Source of the DNA: Neobacillus pocheonensis
GTDB taxonomy: Bacteria; Bacillota; Bacilli; Bacillales; Cytobacillaceae
NCBI GenBank assembly: GCA_023702235.1
Contig: JAMQCR010000001.1
Coordinates: forward strand, 124,001 to 188,000
Length of the DNA stretch: 64,000 nucleotides
Direction of reading: 5' to 3'
The notes under the pieces are model-generated. The model saw only the letters and a program-made list of their open reading frames with translations, did not search any database and was not told the DNA's origin. Below, in pieces: positions 21,571 to 32,770 of the stretch. Within the stretch, counting starts at the first letter, position 1; each line of letters begins with the position of its first letter. The translations under genes were made by a program, and so were the position numbers.

Positions 21571-22390
21571 TGGGAAAAAAACTGGTTTCTGTGGGTACTA
21601 CTTTAATTTTGGCGATTTTTGCTGCAATATCATTTTTTCCAATTTACATGGCTTTAATCAATTCATTTAAATCACCAGGGGAGATTTTTAGTTCTGCTTT
21701 GAAGTTCCCTTCTAAATTTCATTTTGAAAATTATACAGGAATATTCCAACAGCTAAATTTGCTCCACAGTGCTTGGAATACGGTAATTGTTACGGTTATT
21801 GGTTTAACAGGTATTGTGTTTTGCGGATCCTTAGCTGGATATAAATTAGCGAGAACATCAGGCAGATTAAGCAATTTCTTATTCACCTTATTCTTAGCAT
21901 CCATGCTTGTTCCATTTCATTCAATCATGATTACGCTAACAAAGGTAGCAAAAGGGGTAGACGTTCAGGGTTCAACATTCGGATTGGGACTAATTTATAT
22001 AGGTCTTGGGGTTAACATGGCATATTTCTATATCATGGGTTTGTTAAAACGATACCGAAAGAACTCGAGGAAGCAGCGAAAATTGATGGATGTAATGATT
22101 TTCAGATATTTACAAAAATCATATTTCCTCTTTTAAAACCTATTACTGCAACAATCCTAATTTTAGATATCTTATGGCTGTGGAATGATTTCTTATTGCC
22201 TTTGATTATGCTTACAGATGTTAATAATTATACATTAATGTTGTCGATAAACATGTTATTTGGTCAATATAACAATGATTGGCCAAAAATTCTATCAGGT
22301 CTTATTATTACGGCACTCCCTGTTATTGTCTTTTATGCTATTTTCCAAAAGTACATTCTTAAAGGAATTGCAGAAGGGGCTATTAAATAA
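21570..22390 (+). CDS. Sugar ABC transporter permease (MsmG/MalG-like), frameshifted
   Basis: The second permease of the importer, about 274 residues. The N-terminal part runs to about 22040. There one T appears to be missing (GGTTTGTT), after which the correct frame gives TIPKELEEAAKIDGCNDF, the EAA loop, and then the last helices to the stop at 22390 (ending YILKGIAEGAIK, typical of this subfamily). The start overlaps the first permease stop. With the missing base restored the protein is normal, so I treat it as one gene. Confidence 0.87.
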
Positions 22391-22430
22391 AAAGCAAATT
22401 AACTAAAGATCTCAGGAAGGGGTTTACCTT

Positions 22431-24449
22431 ATGGAACAATTGTTATATGGGGTCGCGTATTATGATGAATACATGCCTTACGATCGCTTAGAAAAAGATG
22501 TTCAAATGATGAAGGATGCGGGAATAAATGTAGTTCGGATTGCCGAATCGACGTGGAGTACCCATGAACCTCAAAACGGGATTTTCGATTTTACTTCAGT
22601 TGATAGAGTACTAGATGCCATGCATAAAGCTGGAATTAAAGTGATTGTCGGAACACCTACTTATGCAGTTCCCACTTGGATAGTGAAAGAACATCCTGAG
22701 GTGTTGGCTGAAACTCCAAAGGGCGGGAAAGTATGGTGCCCGTCAGATTATGGACATCACGAATCCTACTTATCTATTTTATGCTGAGAGAATCATTCGA
22801 AAATTGATGTCTCATGTAAAAGACCACCCTGCTGTGATTGGATATCAAACCGATAATGAAACAAAACACTATAACACTGCAGGTCCAAATGTCCAACTGT
22901 TATTCGTAAAATATATGAAGAAAAAATTTAAAACACTTGAAAATGTAAATGAGAACTTTGGGTTGGATTATTGGAGTAACCGGATAAATAGTTGGGAGGA
23001 CTTTCCTTCAGTTGTCGGAACCATTAATGGCAGCCTTGGTTCAGAGTTTTCTAAGTTTCAGCGTAAGCTCGTAACTGATTTCCTAAGTTGGCAAGTATCC
23101 ATCGTCAATGAATATAAGCGTTCTGATCAGTTCGTAACACAAAACTTTGACTTTGAATGGAGAGGGTATTCCTACGGTATCCAACCGAATGTCGATCATT
23201 TTGAAGCATCAAGGGCTTTTGATGTTACGGGGGTGGATATTTATCATCCTTCGCAAGATGATCTAACCGGGATTGAAATATCTTTTGGTGGAGATATTGC
23301 GAGATCCACAAAGGGAAAAAATTATCTAGTGATAGAAACAGAGGCTCAGGCTTTCACGAATTGGACTCCATATCCCGGACAATTGAGATTGCAGGCATTT
23401 AGTCATCTTGCTACCGGGGCTAATATGGTAGCTTACTGGCATTGGCATTCCATTCACAATTCCTTTGAAACCTATTGGAAAGGATTATTGAGTCATGATT
23501 TCGTACCGAATCCCGTGTTCAATGAAGCAAAAACAATTGGAAGGGATTTCAACAGGCTATCTCCAAATCTAGTTAATCTTAAGAAAGAGAACAAAGTGGC
23601 ATTCTAGTAAGTAATGAGTCGTTAACAGCTATTGAATGGTTTAAATTTAATTTTTCCAGTTCGAAAAACTACAATGATATTGTTCGAATGATGTATGACG
23701 AGCTTTACAAAATGAATATGGAATGCGATTTTGTGAATCCGTCCAGTGAAAATCTAGAAGACTATACACTGTTAATCGTACCTGCATTGTATACTGCTTC
23801 TGATCATCTATTAGAACGATTAAACAATTTTGTAAAAAATGGCGGGCATATCGTTTACACCTTTAAGGGTGGTTTTACGGATGAACATGTAAAAGTAAGA
23901 ACCACTCACCAGCCTGGGGTTATTAATGAGGCTTGTGGCATTTATTACAATATGTTTGTTGAACCGAAAAATGTTTCTTTAAAAGATGATCCTTTTCAGG
24001 TGGGCATAGAAAATAATTTTGTGGAAACATGGATGGAACTAATTACTCCAACAACTGCAGAGGTTCTGGCTTATTATGACCACCCACATTGGGGGAAATA
24101 TGCGGCTGTCACTGAAAACCGATACGGCAAAGGTACTGCTACATACATTGGCTGTATACCGAGTGCAGCCATTATGAAAAAGGTACTGGAACATGCGGTA
24201 AAAAAGGCTGATCTATGGGGAGTAGACCAGGAGCTTTCCTTTCCATTAATAGTTAAGTCGGGGATCAATCAAGAAGGAAAGAATCTTCATTATTACTTTA
24301 ATTATTCTGAAAATCGCAATTCCTTTGTATATCCCCGTAATGAAGGTATGGAATTGTTAACAGAAAGAACAGTGGAAACGGGGCAAACATTGGAGATCGA
24401 GCCCTGGGGGATTCTTATTATCGAAGAATTAAGTACCTTTTTAAAATAA
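22431..24449 (+). CDS. GH42 beta-galactosidase-like glycosidase, frameshifted
   Basis: About 672 residues, spread over three frames (breaks near 22745 and 23602). The N-terminal TIM barrel starts LLYGVAYYDEYMP. The acid/base Glu is in IGYQTDNETKHY and the nucleophile Glu in YLVIETEAQAF, the two GH42 catalytic positions. The C-terminal third is the trimerisation and beta domain (LLIVPALY, GGHIVYTFKGG). There is no signal peptide, so it acts in the cytoplasm. GH42 enzymes are beta-galactosidases, with some alpha-L-arabinopyranosidases. It lies 40 bp after the permease gene and probably cleaves what that importer brings in. At 23602 one missing A or T restores the frame. Confidence 0.87.
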
Positions 24450-24470
24450 GTTTGGAGGGAATCTACTACT

Positions 24471-25798
24471 ATGAAAAACAAGTCTATTCAATGGTTTTCC
24501 ACAACAAAGCTAGGAGCTTGGAACGAGAAAGAGGTTTTCCAGACAGAATCGGGTTCTCCCAATTTAACCTTGACCGAGCAAACTCAACGGATAATAGAAG
24601 GTTTTGGCGGTTGCTTTAATGAGCTTGGAATGACAGCCATTCAACATTTGAACGAAGAAGACAGAAATAAAGTGTATGATGCTTTGTTTGATCCTAATGG
24701 AGAGTGTAAATTCAATATTTGCAGACTTCCAATCGGGGCGAGCGACTATGCTTTAGAGTGGTATAGTCATAATGAAGTAGATTCTGACTATCATATGGAA
24801 TATTTCAACATTGACCGAGACCGCAACTATTTAATTCCATACATTAAGGAAGCGTTGAAACGTAATCCTGAAATGAAATTATTTGCTTCGCCATGGAGTC
24901 CGCCTACATGGATGAAGTCCCCTAAAGCGTATAACTATGGAAAACTGCGGTGGGAAAAGGAAGTATTAGAAGCATATGCCCTATACTTTGTAAAGTTCGT
25001 GGAGGCTATAAACAAGAGGGGATTACGATTGACCAAATACATGTACAAAATGAAGTGGTTGCTGACCAGAAATTCCCTTCATGTGTTTGGACTGGGGAGC
25101 AGCTTCGAGAATTTATAAGCGATTATTTAGGTCCAGCCTTTGAAAAACATGGACTAGACACGGAAATTTGGCTAGGAACCATTAATGGAATTGTCGAGCA
25201 ATTATTCCAAAAGTCTGCTTCAGATTATGATCAACTGGCAAATACTGTCCTTAGTGACCCCGAGGCATATCAATACATTAAAGGTGTTGGGTATCAATGG
25301 GCAGGAAAGTATGCAATCCAACAAACAGTACAAAGCTACCCAGAACTACGTTACATGCAGACAGAAAATGAATGTGGTGATGGAAAAAACACCTGGGAAT
25401 ATGCTCAGTACGTCTATAATTTGTTCCGGCATTACTTTGTAAATGGAGCAAATTCATATGTCTATTGGAATATGGTATTGGAGCCGTTTGGCCGAAGTAC
25501 ATGGGGCTGGGAACAAAATTCTATGATAACCGTAGATCCTGAAACAAAAGAAGTGATTTATAATCCGGAGTTTTATGTTATGAAACATTTCTCACATTTT
25601 GTTACACCTGGTGCAGTTAGAATTGAAACATTAGGGTCATGGACTGGAAATACGGTTGCATTTAAAAATCCGGACGGATCTAAAGTGGTGGTCATTGCCA
25701 ATCCGTTTAAAGATCAACGTGAACTTTGCATTGAAGCTAATAACGAAACATATAAATTTACCTTAGAACCGGATTCTTTCCATACTTTTGTTTTGTAA
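24471..25798 (+). CDS. GH30 glycosidase, frameshifted
   Basis: About 442 residues in two frames, joined by adding one A near 25016. The GH30 hallmarks are all present: IEGFGGCFNELG at the N-terminus, RLPIGASDYAL, SPWSPPTWMKS, acid/base Glu in IHVQNEV and nucleophile Glu in MQTENECG. A short beta domain closes it. There is no signal peptide, so it is probably cytoplasmic. The family includes beta-xylosidase, beta-glucosidase, glucosylceramidase and beta-fucosidase activities, and I cannot choose among them. It is the last gene of the operon with GH42, followed by a terminator. Confidence 0.87.
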
Positions 25799-25807
25799 TA
25801 AGTAATT

Positions 25808-25847
25808 ACAACCCCACCATTATATAAATATAAGGTGGGGTTGTTTA
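25808..25847. terminator. Terminator between GH30 and xylR (convergent)
   Basis: The stem ACAACCCCACC/GGTGGGGTTGT (25808-25818 with 25834-25844) lies between two convergent genes and can serve the GH30 operon and perhaps xylR. Confidence 0.8.
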
Positions 25848-25881
25848 ATGAATGAAAAAAATTACAGCGAAACTAGACTTT

Positions 25882-27030
25882 TTACTCCGTTTTAATAAAA
25901 TTTTCTACAGCAAAAGCAGACACACCTAATGCTGATGAATAATTAGAAAGCTTAGAAAAGTGAAGTTGTAAATCACTTTGGTGTAATGATAAAGTATGGG
26001 TTTTTATTGTTTTACGAATTGGCTGTTCTAACCATTTTTTAGCCATTGCTAACCGATTTCCAATCATGACTTGTTCCGGGTTAAAGGTATTAATAATATT
26101 GTTAATTCCATAACCCAGATAGACGCCGATTTGTTCAAAAAGCTTCAGGGTGTTTTCATCATTTTCTTCTGCCGCTTGAATCAAGGATTCAAGGGTTGCA
26201 TTCTTGTTATCTGTAAGCTTTAGTAAGGCATGCTCTGACGCATAGGCTTCCCAGCAGCCTTGACTTCCACAGCTACACTGTCTGCCATCCACATCAATAA
26301 TCATGTGACCCATTTCCCCTGAAAAACCACTTTTACCTCGATATAATTCTCCGTTCAAAATAATTCCAACGCCAATCCCAATTCCCGCGCTGATATAAAT
26401 GAAATTTTGCAAGTGGTGGTTGGCACCAAATTGTTTTTCTCCATATGCACCTGCATTGGCTTCGTTTTCGATACACACGGGAAGATTAAATACATCCTCG
26501 ATTTCTCTTTTTAGGGGGATATCTTTCCATCCTAAATTCGGGGCAAGCAACACCGTGCCCTCTTTATCGACAATCCCTGGAACACCAATCCCAATTCCAA
26601 TGATCCCGTACCTGCTATTTGGCATTTCATCTATGATTGTGTAGATCATCTTTTTGACTTGGTCAATCACAACAGAATAGGAAGAATCATCGATTGGTTG
26701 ATTTTTTTCAATGAGAATGGCGCCTTTTAAGTCAGTTAATACACCTAAAATATAATTTACTCCAATATCAATACCAATCGAATAACCCGCGACTTTATTG
26801 AAATGAAGCTGGACAGGGCGGCGTCCGCCGCTTGATTCCCCAGGACCAGATTCATAAATAAGCTCCTCTTCTAATAACTCATTTACCATAGAAGAAACGG
26901 TTGCCTTATTTAAACCGGTCACTTGGGCAATATCGGCACGAGAAATAGGCTCTTGTTCAATAATCATTTGTAAAACGAGTGATTTGTTATTTTTTTTGAC
27001 GACTTGTTGATTCCATGTAATTGGCGGCAT
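25882..27030 (-). CDS. xylR: Xylose repressor XylR (ROK family)
   Basis: A 382-residue repressor. The N-terminal winged helix-turn-helix (ISRADIAQVTGLNKATVSS, about residues 28-46) is followed by a ROK sugar-binding domain with GIGIGVPGIVD and the zinc/ROK motif CSCGSQGCWEAYAS. XylR binds operators at xylose-use promoters and is released by xylose. It is divergent from the Gfo/Idh-GH52 unit, and an operator of the expected type lies between them at 27077, so it probably also controls itself. Four further operators of identical design lie in this window. Confidence 0.93.
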   Translation of the reverse strand: MPPITWNQQVVKKNNKSLVLQMIIEQEPISRADIAQVTGLNKATVSSMVNELLEEELIYESGPGESSGGRRPVQLHFNKVAGYSIGIDIGVNYILGVLTDLKGAILIEKNQPIDDSSYSVVIDQVKKMIYTIIDEMPNSRYGIIGIGIGVPGIVDKEGTVLLAPNLGWKDIPLKREIEDVFNLPVCIENEANAGAYGEKQFGANHHLQNFIYISAGIGIGVGIILNGELYRGKSGFSGEMGHMIIDVDGRQCSCGSQGCWEAYASEHALLKLTDNKNATLESLIQAAEENDENTLKLFEQIGVYLGYGINNIINTFNPEQVMIGNRLAMAKKWLEQPIRKTIKTHTLSLHQSDLQLHFSKLSNYSSALGVSAFAVENFIKTE

Positions 27031-27076
27031 GTTTAAAACTCCTTACATCAATTGGTAAGTTTATTTTAGCATAAAC

Positions 27077-27118
27077 TTAGTTTGTTGGATATACAAACTT
27101 TGTTAGAGATGATATAAT
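27077..27118 (+). promoter_or_regulatory. XylR operator and promoter of the Gfo/Idh-GH52 unit
   Basis: The operator half-sites TTAGTTTGTT (27077-27086) and TACAAACTTT (27092-27101) are separated by 5 bp. It overlaps a candidate -35 (TATACA, 27090) that is 17 bp before a TATAAT -10 at 27113. A repressor here would block the promoter and could act on divergent xylR as well. Confidence 0.75.
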
Positions 27119-27176
27119 AAATTTAAAGTAAAACAATATGGATGTTTATTTAGAGTAGAAGGGAGGAAGCTTGTCA

Positions 27177-28166
27177 ATGAAAAAGATTCGCTGGGGTGTG
27201 TTAAGCACGGCTGATATTGCTCAGACTCAAGTTATGCCGGCCATCCTACGTTCTGAAAATGCAGAGATCGTAGGTATAGCAAGTGTGAGCGGTAAATCAG
27301 AGGGAGTCGCATCTTCTTTTTCCATTCCTTATTATTATAATAGTTATAAAGAACTACTTCAAGATGATGGGATTGAAGCCGTTTACATTCCGCTTCCTAA
27401 TCATTTACATAACAAGTGGGTAATCGAAGCGGCAAGCATGGAAAGCATGTTCTTTGCGAAAAGCCTGCTGCTTTAACGGTCGAGGAAACGAAGGAAATGG
27501 TAGACTATTGTTCAAAAAATAATGTGAAATTCATGGAAGCTTTTATGTATCAATTTCATCCACAGCACAGCCGAGTGAAGGAAATCATCTGCTCGGGGGA
27601 AATTGGCGAAGTGAAATTCATGCGGGCAAGTTTTTCGTTTTATTTGGCTGATAAAGAAAAGAATATTAGGATGAACAAGGAAATGGGCGGCGGAAGTATA
27701 TATGATATTGGCTGCTATTGCTTACATTCGATTCGTTCTATTCTTAACTCTGATCCTGTAGAAGTGGAGACCTATGCAGAAATTGACCCAACATCAGGGG
27801 TCGACCTATCGGCAATTGTTCATTTGAAATTAGAAAATGGACTTAGGGCTGTGTTTGACTGTAGCTTTGATATGACCTTTAGACAGGAATATGAGATAGT
27901 TGGCACAAAGGGCAGAATCACCGTCCCAAGGGCGTTTCGACCTGACCTTCAGAATGGTGAAGGATTGATTATCATCCAAACTGAACAGGCAAACCGTCAG
28001 GAAATCGTGGTTGGTGATCAGTACAGGCTTGAAGTCGAACATTTCTCAAGCTATTATCGAAGATTCACAGCCTTCCTATCTACAAGAAAATACGCTTAAA
28101 AATATGCAAGCGCTTGATGCATGCTATCAATCAATCGAAAGCAAAATGGCCGTAAAACTAGGATAA
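27177..28166 (+). CDS. Gfo/Idh/MocA-family oxidoreductase, frameshifted
   Basis: An NAD(P)-dependent sugar dehydrogenase-like protein of about 329 residues. The N-terminal Rossmann part has IRWGVLSTADIAQ and VYIPLPNHLHNKW; the catalytic-region motif HVLCEKPAALTVEE follows. The C-terminal alpha/beta domain carries MGGGSIYDIGCYCLHSIR. The frame changes near 27435 (one base missing) and near 28060, and the end at 28166 is read from the third frame. ATG at 27177 follows GGGAGG. It is driven by the XylR operator upstream and precedes the GH52 gene by 18 bp. Xylose dehydrogenase is possible (some family members are), but this is a guess. Confidence 0.8.
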
Positions 28167-28184
28167 TAGAAAGTAGGGGAATAA

Positions 28185-30335
28185 ATGGGAAAGAATATGT
28201 TTTTTAATGCGCATCATGCGCCTATCGGAGCATTTTCAAGCTTTACACTTGGCTTTTATGGTAACGGTGGTGGATTGGATTTGGAGCTTGGGCGTTCGCC
28301 AAAGCAGAATGTCTTCGTAGGTGTTGAGTCGATAGAACGTGAAGGAATTTATGATGCACTACCTTTCTTTGAGTCAGCAGATGATGAAAGTAAGCGCTAC
28401 GATATTGAAAATATGGACCCTGATCAAAATAAACCGCGAATTATTTTCCCTTTTTCGAAAGAGGAGATTGAACGTGATTTTCAATTAGGTACGGATACAT
28501 GGAAGGCGGGCGATTTAACCTTCACTCTTTATACTCAAGCCCATTCTGTACCAGATCCTGCAACAGCAACAGAAGAAGAAATGAAGAATGCAATTTTGCC
28601 TGCTGTTTGGGCGGAGCTTACGATCGACAACACACAGGGTACAAAAAGCCGCCGAGCTTTCTTTGGCTATCAAGGAAGTGACCCATACAGTTCGATGCGC
28701 CGGTTAGATGATACATGTGACGGAATAGCAGGTGTTGGTCAAGGACGCTTAACTGCCATCACGACCAATGACCCTGACGTTAAATCAGCACTACACTTTA
28801 GTCTTGAAAATATTTTAACAACACCTTTTGAAGAAAATTGGACATTTGGGCTAGGACCTGTCGGTTCACTCATTATGGATGTCCCAGCAGGTGAGAAGCG
28901 TACGTATAAATTTGCGGTTTGTTTCCACCGGTCGGGTTATGTCACGGCTGGTATGGATGCATCGTATTATTACACTAGATATTTTCCAAATATTGAATCA
29001 GTTGCTGCTTTCGCACTAGAAAATTTTGACCAGTTCATAAATCGGGCTAAACAAGCAAATGGTTTAGTATGTGATGCAAATTTATCTGATGATCAAAGAT
29101 TTATGATGATTCATTCTATTCGCAGTTATTATGGATGTACACAAATGCTTGAAGTAGATGGCGAGCCTTTTTGGGTTGTCAATGAAGGCGAATACCGAAT
29201 GATGAATACATTCGACTTAACGGTCGACCAAATTTTCTTTGAATTAAAGATGAATCCTTGGACAGTTAAAAATGAGTTAGATATGTTTGTTAAGCGGTTT
29301 AGTTATGAGGATTGTGTCCGTTTTCCTGGTGATGATAAGGAATACCCAGGCGGGATTAGTTTTACACATGATATGGGTGTGGCAAATACAGTTTCTCGTC
29401 CGCACTTTTCCTCATATGAGCTATATGGTTTGGATGGATGTTTCTCCCATATGACATATGAACAGCTTGTAAACTGGGTGTTGTGTGCCTCCGTTTATGT
29501 TGAACAAACTGGAGATCGACAATGGTTAACAGATAATCTGGATATTTTCGTTCGCTGCTTTGATAGTATGTTGAATCGCGATCATCCTGAGCCAGAAAAG
29601 CGGGATGGGATTATGGGACTCGATTCAACACGTGTAATGGGTGGTGCAGAAATCACAACTTATGATAGTTTAGATGTATCGCTTGGTCAGGCGCGAAATA
29701 ATATCTATCTAGCAGGGAAAACATGGGCATCCTATGTTGCACTGGAGAAACTATTCATAGAAAATGGTATGAAGGATTTGTCTAAACTAGCTGGAGAACA
29801 AGCAGAAAAATGTGCTAACACCATTGTTAGTCATGTGACACCGAATGGATATATACCGGCTGTAATAAAAGAAGGAAATGATTCGAAGATTATCCCAGCT
29901 ATTGAAGGGCTTATCTTCCCGTATTATACCAATAATCAGGATGCACTAGATCCAAATGGTCGTTTTGGATCGTATATTCAAGTGTTGAAAAAACATTTTG
30001 AAACAGTCCTTACAGAAGGAGTGTGCTTGTTTGAGGATGGGGGATGGAAAATTTCATCCACTAGCAATAACTCATGGCTAAGTAAGGTTTATTTGTGTCA
30101 GTTTATTGCCCGTCACATCCTTAATTGGAATTGGGACGAAAAAGGGGCTAAGGCAGATGCTGCACACGTAACTTGGCTAAGGCATCCAACGTTATCTGTT
30201 TGGAGCTGGAGTGATCAAATTATCTCAGGGGAGATTGCAGGCAGTAAGTATTATCCTCGTGGAGTAACAAGCATTTTGTGGCTGGAAGAAAGTAAAAAAT
30301 CAGCGCCTTTGGTTACTGCTTTAAAAAATGCATAA
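28185..30335 (+). CDS. xynB2: GH52 beta-xylosidase
   Basis: An intact 716-residue cytoplasmic beta-xylosidase that removes xylose from short xylo-oligosaccharides with retention of configuration. It is very similar throughout to the Geobacillus stearothermophilus GH52 enzyme. The start FFNAHHAPIGAFSSFTLGF, nucleophile Glu334 in VVNEGEYRMMN and acid/base Asp494 in ITTYDSLDVSLG match the residues known there. There is no signal peptide. ATG at 28185 lies behind AGGGGA. It is the second gene of the XylR-controlled unit with the Gfo/Idh protein and ends at a terminator. GH52 is a small, taxonomically narrow family. Confidence 0.95.
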   Translation: MGKNMFFNAHHAPIGAFSSFTLGFYGNGGGLDLELGRSPKQNVFVGVESIEREGIYDALPFFESADDESKRYDIENMDPDQNKPRIIFPFSKEEIERDFQLGTDTWKAGDLTFTLYTQAHSVPDPATATEEEMKNAILPAVWAELTIDNTQGTKSRRAFFGYQGSDPYSSMRRLDDTCDGIAGVGQGRLTAITTNDPDVKSALHFSLENILTTPFEENWTFGLGPVGSLIMDVPAGEKRTYKFAVCFHRSGYVTAGMDASYYYTRYFPNIESVAAFALENFDQFINRAKQANGLVCDANLSDDQRFMMIHSIRSYYGCTQMLEVDGEPFWVVNEGEYRMMNTFDLTVDQIFFELKMNPWTVKNELDMFVKRFSYEDCVRFPGDDKEYPGGISFTHDMGVANTVSRPHFSSYELYGLDGCFSHMTYEQLVNWVLCASVYVEQTGDRQWLTDNLDIFVRCFDSMLNRDHPEPEKRDGIMGLDSTRVMGGAEITTYDSLDVSLGQARNNIYLAGKTWASYVALEKLFIENGMKDLSKLAGEQAEKCANTIVSHVTPNGYIPAVIKEGNDSKIIPAIEGLIFPYYTNNQDALDPNGRFGSYIQVLKKHFETVLTEGVCLFEDGGWKISSTSNNSWLSKVYLCQFIARHILNWNWDEKGAKADAAHVTWLRHPTLSVWSWSDQIISGEIAGSKYYPRGVTSILWLEESKKSAPLVTALKNA

Positions 30336-30346
30336 GAAGGATTTGT

Positions 30347-30377
30347 GGCTGTCTGGAATGAATCAGACAGCCGTTTT
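30347..30377 (+). terminator. GH52 gene terminator
   Basis: The 9-bp stem GGCTGTCTG/CAGACAGCC (30347-30355 with 30364-30372) is followed by GTTTT. Confidence 0.88.
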
Positions 30378-30477
30378 AGTAATTAAGACATTTTGAATAT
30401 TTTTTGTAATATCCACAATAATCAAAAAAATATATTATACTAGTAGTAGAAACATGATGCTAGAGAGGTGATGCTAC

Positions 30478-31128
30478 TTGCAAACCAATGGGCTAATGGG
30501 GAAGTTTTATGTAGTATGTGAATGGATTATGAAACTCGCTTTCGTCAATCTGCTATGGTTAGGTTTCTCTTTAGTTGGATTAATTGTTCTAGGTATCATG
30601 CCAGCCACTGTGGCCTTATTTACGATTGTTAGAAAATGGTTAATGAAAGAAACCGATATACCCATCTTTCGCACATTCTTTCAAACATTCAAAAAGGAAT
30701 TTAGTAATGCTAATAAAATAGGTTTATTGATGGCGGTCATTGGTTTTTTCCTATACTTTGATTTTACGTACTTAAAAATGATTGGTGGATCAGTACAATT
30801 TGCTCTTTCCATACCATTATGCATCATTACAATTCTTTATATAATAACATTCCTTTATCTTTTTCCTGTCTATGTTCATTTCGAAATAAAAATGTTCCAG
30901 TATATTAAAAATTCCTTTTACATCGGAATTCTAAACTTACATTTAACGGCATTAATCATTGCCGGAATTGTGTTATTAAGCTTCTTTTTTAGGTTCCTAC
31001 CAGGAATTCTCCCTTTTTATAGTATGATACTAGTTGCCATCATTGTCATGTGGGGAGCCGGTCAAGCTTTCCGAAGAATTGAAGCAAAGCAAAAAAAGCA
31101 TAATGTACAAAGAGAAATAATTCATTAA
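30478..31128 (+). CDS. DUF624 (YesL-like) membrane protein
   Basis: A 216-residue integral membrane protein with five or six hydrophobic segments. The N-terminal layout (KFYVVCEWIMKLAFVNLLWLGFSLVGL, split by a short loop from PATVALFTIVRKWL) is typical of the YesL/DUF624 family. Members sit beside oligosaccharide ABC importers in Firmicutes, and their role is unknown. The start is TTG at 30478 after GAGAGGTG. It stands alone between two terminators, between GH52 and xylA. A second DUF624 gene lies at 57.8 kb. Confidence 0.78.
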   Translation: MQTNGLMGKFYVVCEWIMKLAFVNLLWLGFSLVGLIVLGIMPATVALFTIVRKWLMKETDIPIFRTFFQTFKKEFSNANKIGLLMAVIGFFLYFDFTYLKMIGGSVQFALSIPLCIITILYIITFLYLFPVYVHFEIKMFQYIKNSFYIGILNLHLTALIIAGIVLLSFFFRFLPGILPFYSMILVAIIVMWGAGQAFRRIEAKQKKHNVQREIIH

Positions 31129-31144
31129 TAATTAACCCAAGAAG

Positions 31145-31186
31145 GGGCTATACCAACTGGCAAAAGGTTGGTATAGTCCTTTTTTA
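31145..31186 (+). terminator. Terminator after the DUF624 gene
   Basis: The stem GGGCTATACCAAC/GTTGGTATAGTCC (31145-31157 with 31167-31179, one G-T pair) is followed by seven T residues. Confidence 0.9.
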
Positions 31187-31233
31187 CATTGAGGCAGGCT
31201 TACTTTCCTTTTTTTATAAAAAATACAATTATC

Positions 31234-31275
31234 TTTGTTTATTCAATAGACAAACTAAGTTAGGGGTGGTATAAT
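31234..31275 (+). promoter_or_regulatory. xylA promoter with XylR operator
   Basis: A -35 TAGACA (31247-31252), a 17-bp spacer and -10 TATAAT (31270-31275) form a good sigma-A promoter. The operator half-sites TTTGTTTATT (31234) and GACAAACTAA (31249-31258), 5 bp apart, cover the -35. The left half is degenerate (7 of 10), the right half perfect. Confidence 0.78.
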
Positions 31276-31359
31276 CAATTTAAAGATTCAGACAGAGAAA
31301 CAATACATACCATAAAAATGCTTGCCTTTCTCTCTTTAGTCTGAATATAAAGAAGTGAA

Positions 31360-31373
31360 TGTAAGCGGTATCA
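31360..31373 (+). promoter_or_regulatory. cre box in the xylA leader
   Basis: TGTAAGCGGTATCA fits the CcpA binding consensus at every conserved position. It lies between promoter and xylA start, about 85 bp after the -10, a position suited to a transcription roadblock. Confidence 0.8.
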
Positions 31374-31412
31374 GTGATTGTTACTATTTTTATATTATTA
31401 GGAGGAATTAGC

Positions 31413-32744
31413 ATGGCTTATTTCGAAAACGTAAAGAAAATCCAGTTTGAAGGGGCAGCATCCAAAAATCCATTAGCATTCAAATATTATAATCCTGAGG
31501 AAAAAGTTAATGGAAAAACAATGGAGGAATTACTACGTTTCTCCGTAGCGTATTGGCATACATTTAATGCAGATGGAACCGATCCATTCGGTGTTGGAAC
31601 AGCAATCCGTCCTTGGAACCACTTAACAGGACTTGATTTAGCAAAAGCTCGCGTTGAAGCGGCATTTGAACTTTTTGAAAAATTAAACGTTCCTTTCTTT
31701 GCTTTCCACGATGTAGACATCGCTCCAGAGGGCCGTACATTAAAAGAAACCAATGAGAACCAAGATGTAATCATTGGTATGATTAAAGAATATATGAAAA
31801 CCAGTAAAACAAAATTACTTTGGAATACTGCGAATATGTTTACTAATCCAAGATATGTACACGGTGCTGCAACTTCTTGCAATGCAGATGTATTTGCTTA
31901 CTCTGCTGCGAAGGTGAAAAAAGCCTTAGAAGTAGCAAAAGAACTTGGTGCTGAAAACTATGTATTCTGGGGCGGCCGTGAAGGCTATGAAACACTTCTA
32001 AATACAGATATGCTGCTTGAACAAGACAATTTAGCGCGCTTCTTCCATATGGCTGTAGACTATGCGAAAGAAATCGGACTTAATGTTCCATTCTTGATTG
32101 AGCCTAAACCAAAAGAGCCAACCAAACACCAATATGATTTTGATGTCGCTACAGGTTTAGCATTCTTACAAAAATATGATTTAACTGATTACTTTAAGTT
32201 TAATATCGAAGCAAACCATGCTACTCTTGCTGGTCATACTTTCGAACATGAGTTAAGAACTGCACGTATTAACGGAATGCTTGGTTCTGTAGATGCGAAC
32301 CAAGGCGACGTTTTACTTGGATGGGATACAGATGAATTCCCAACTGACTTGTATTCTAATACATTAGCAATGTATGAAATTTTGAAAAATGGCGGTTTAG
32401 GTAAAGGCGGTCTTAACTTTGATGCGAAGGTAAGAAGGGGATCGTTTGAAGCGGAAGATCTTTTCCATGCACATGTTGCTGGTATGGATAGCTTTGCCAT
32501 CGGTCTAAAAGTAGCGAATAAGCTTATTGAAGATAAAGTGTTAGATAGCTTTATTGAAGAACGTTACAGCAGCTATACGAAAGGCATTGGCCTAGATATC
32601 GTTGAAGGCAAAACCAACTTCCGTGAATTAGAAGCTTATGCTCTTGACTTAACTGAAATTAAAAACCAATCAGGCAGAACTGAACGCTTAAGAGCATTAG
32701 TTAATCAGTATTTATTAGAGACACTTTCAAGCGTAACTGTTTAA
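31413..32744 (+). CDS. xylA: Xylose isomerase
   Basis: Intact, 443 residues, the usual length of class II bacterial xylose isomerases. It converts D-xylose to D-xylulose in the cytoplasm using two divalent metals. Visible are the active-site His99 and Asp102 in [27 protein letters not shown], the metal-binding Glu in [30 protein letters not shown] and the late metal ligands in [13 protein letters not shown] at 31413 follows GGAGG. It is preceded by a XylR operator and a cre box and followed, through an attenuator-like hairpin, by xylB. Confidence 0.96.
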   Translation: MAYFENVKKIQFEGAASKNPLAFKYYNPEEKVNGKTMEELLRFSVAYWHTFNADGTDPFGVGTAIRPWNHLTGLDLAKARVEAAFELFEKLNVPFFAFHDVDIAPEGRTLKETNENQDVIIGMIKEYMKTSKTKLLWNTANMFTNPRYVHGAATSCNADVFAYSAAKVKKALEVAKELGAENYVFWGGREGYETLLNTDMLLEQDNLARFFHMAVDYAKEIGLNVPFLIEPKPKEPTKHQYDFDVATGLAFLQKYDLTDYFKFNIEANHATLAGHTFEHELRTARINGMLGSVDANQGDVLLGWDTDEFPTDLYSNTLAMYEILKNGGLGKGGLNFDAKVRRGSFEAEDLFHAHVAGMDSFAIGLKVANKLIEDKVLDSFIEERYSSYTKGIGLDIVEGKTNFRELEAYALDLTEIKNQSGRTERLRALVNQYLLETLSSVTV

Positions 32745-32770
32745 TTAAAAAATAAATAGAATCTTTAAAA

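Noticed and set aside
31487-31882. 131-codon antisense frame opposite xylA
   Set aside because: Shadow of xylA codon bias; no domain or ribosome site.
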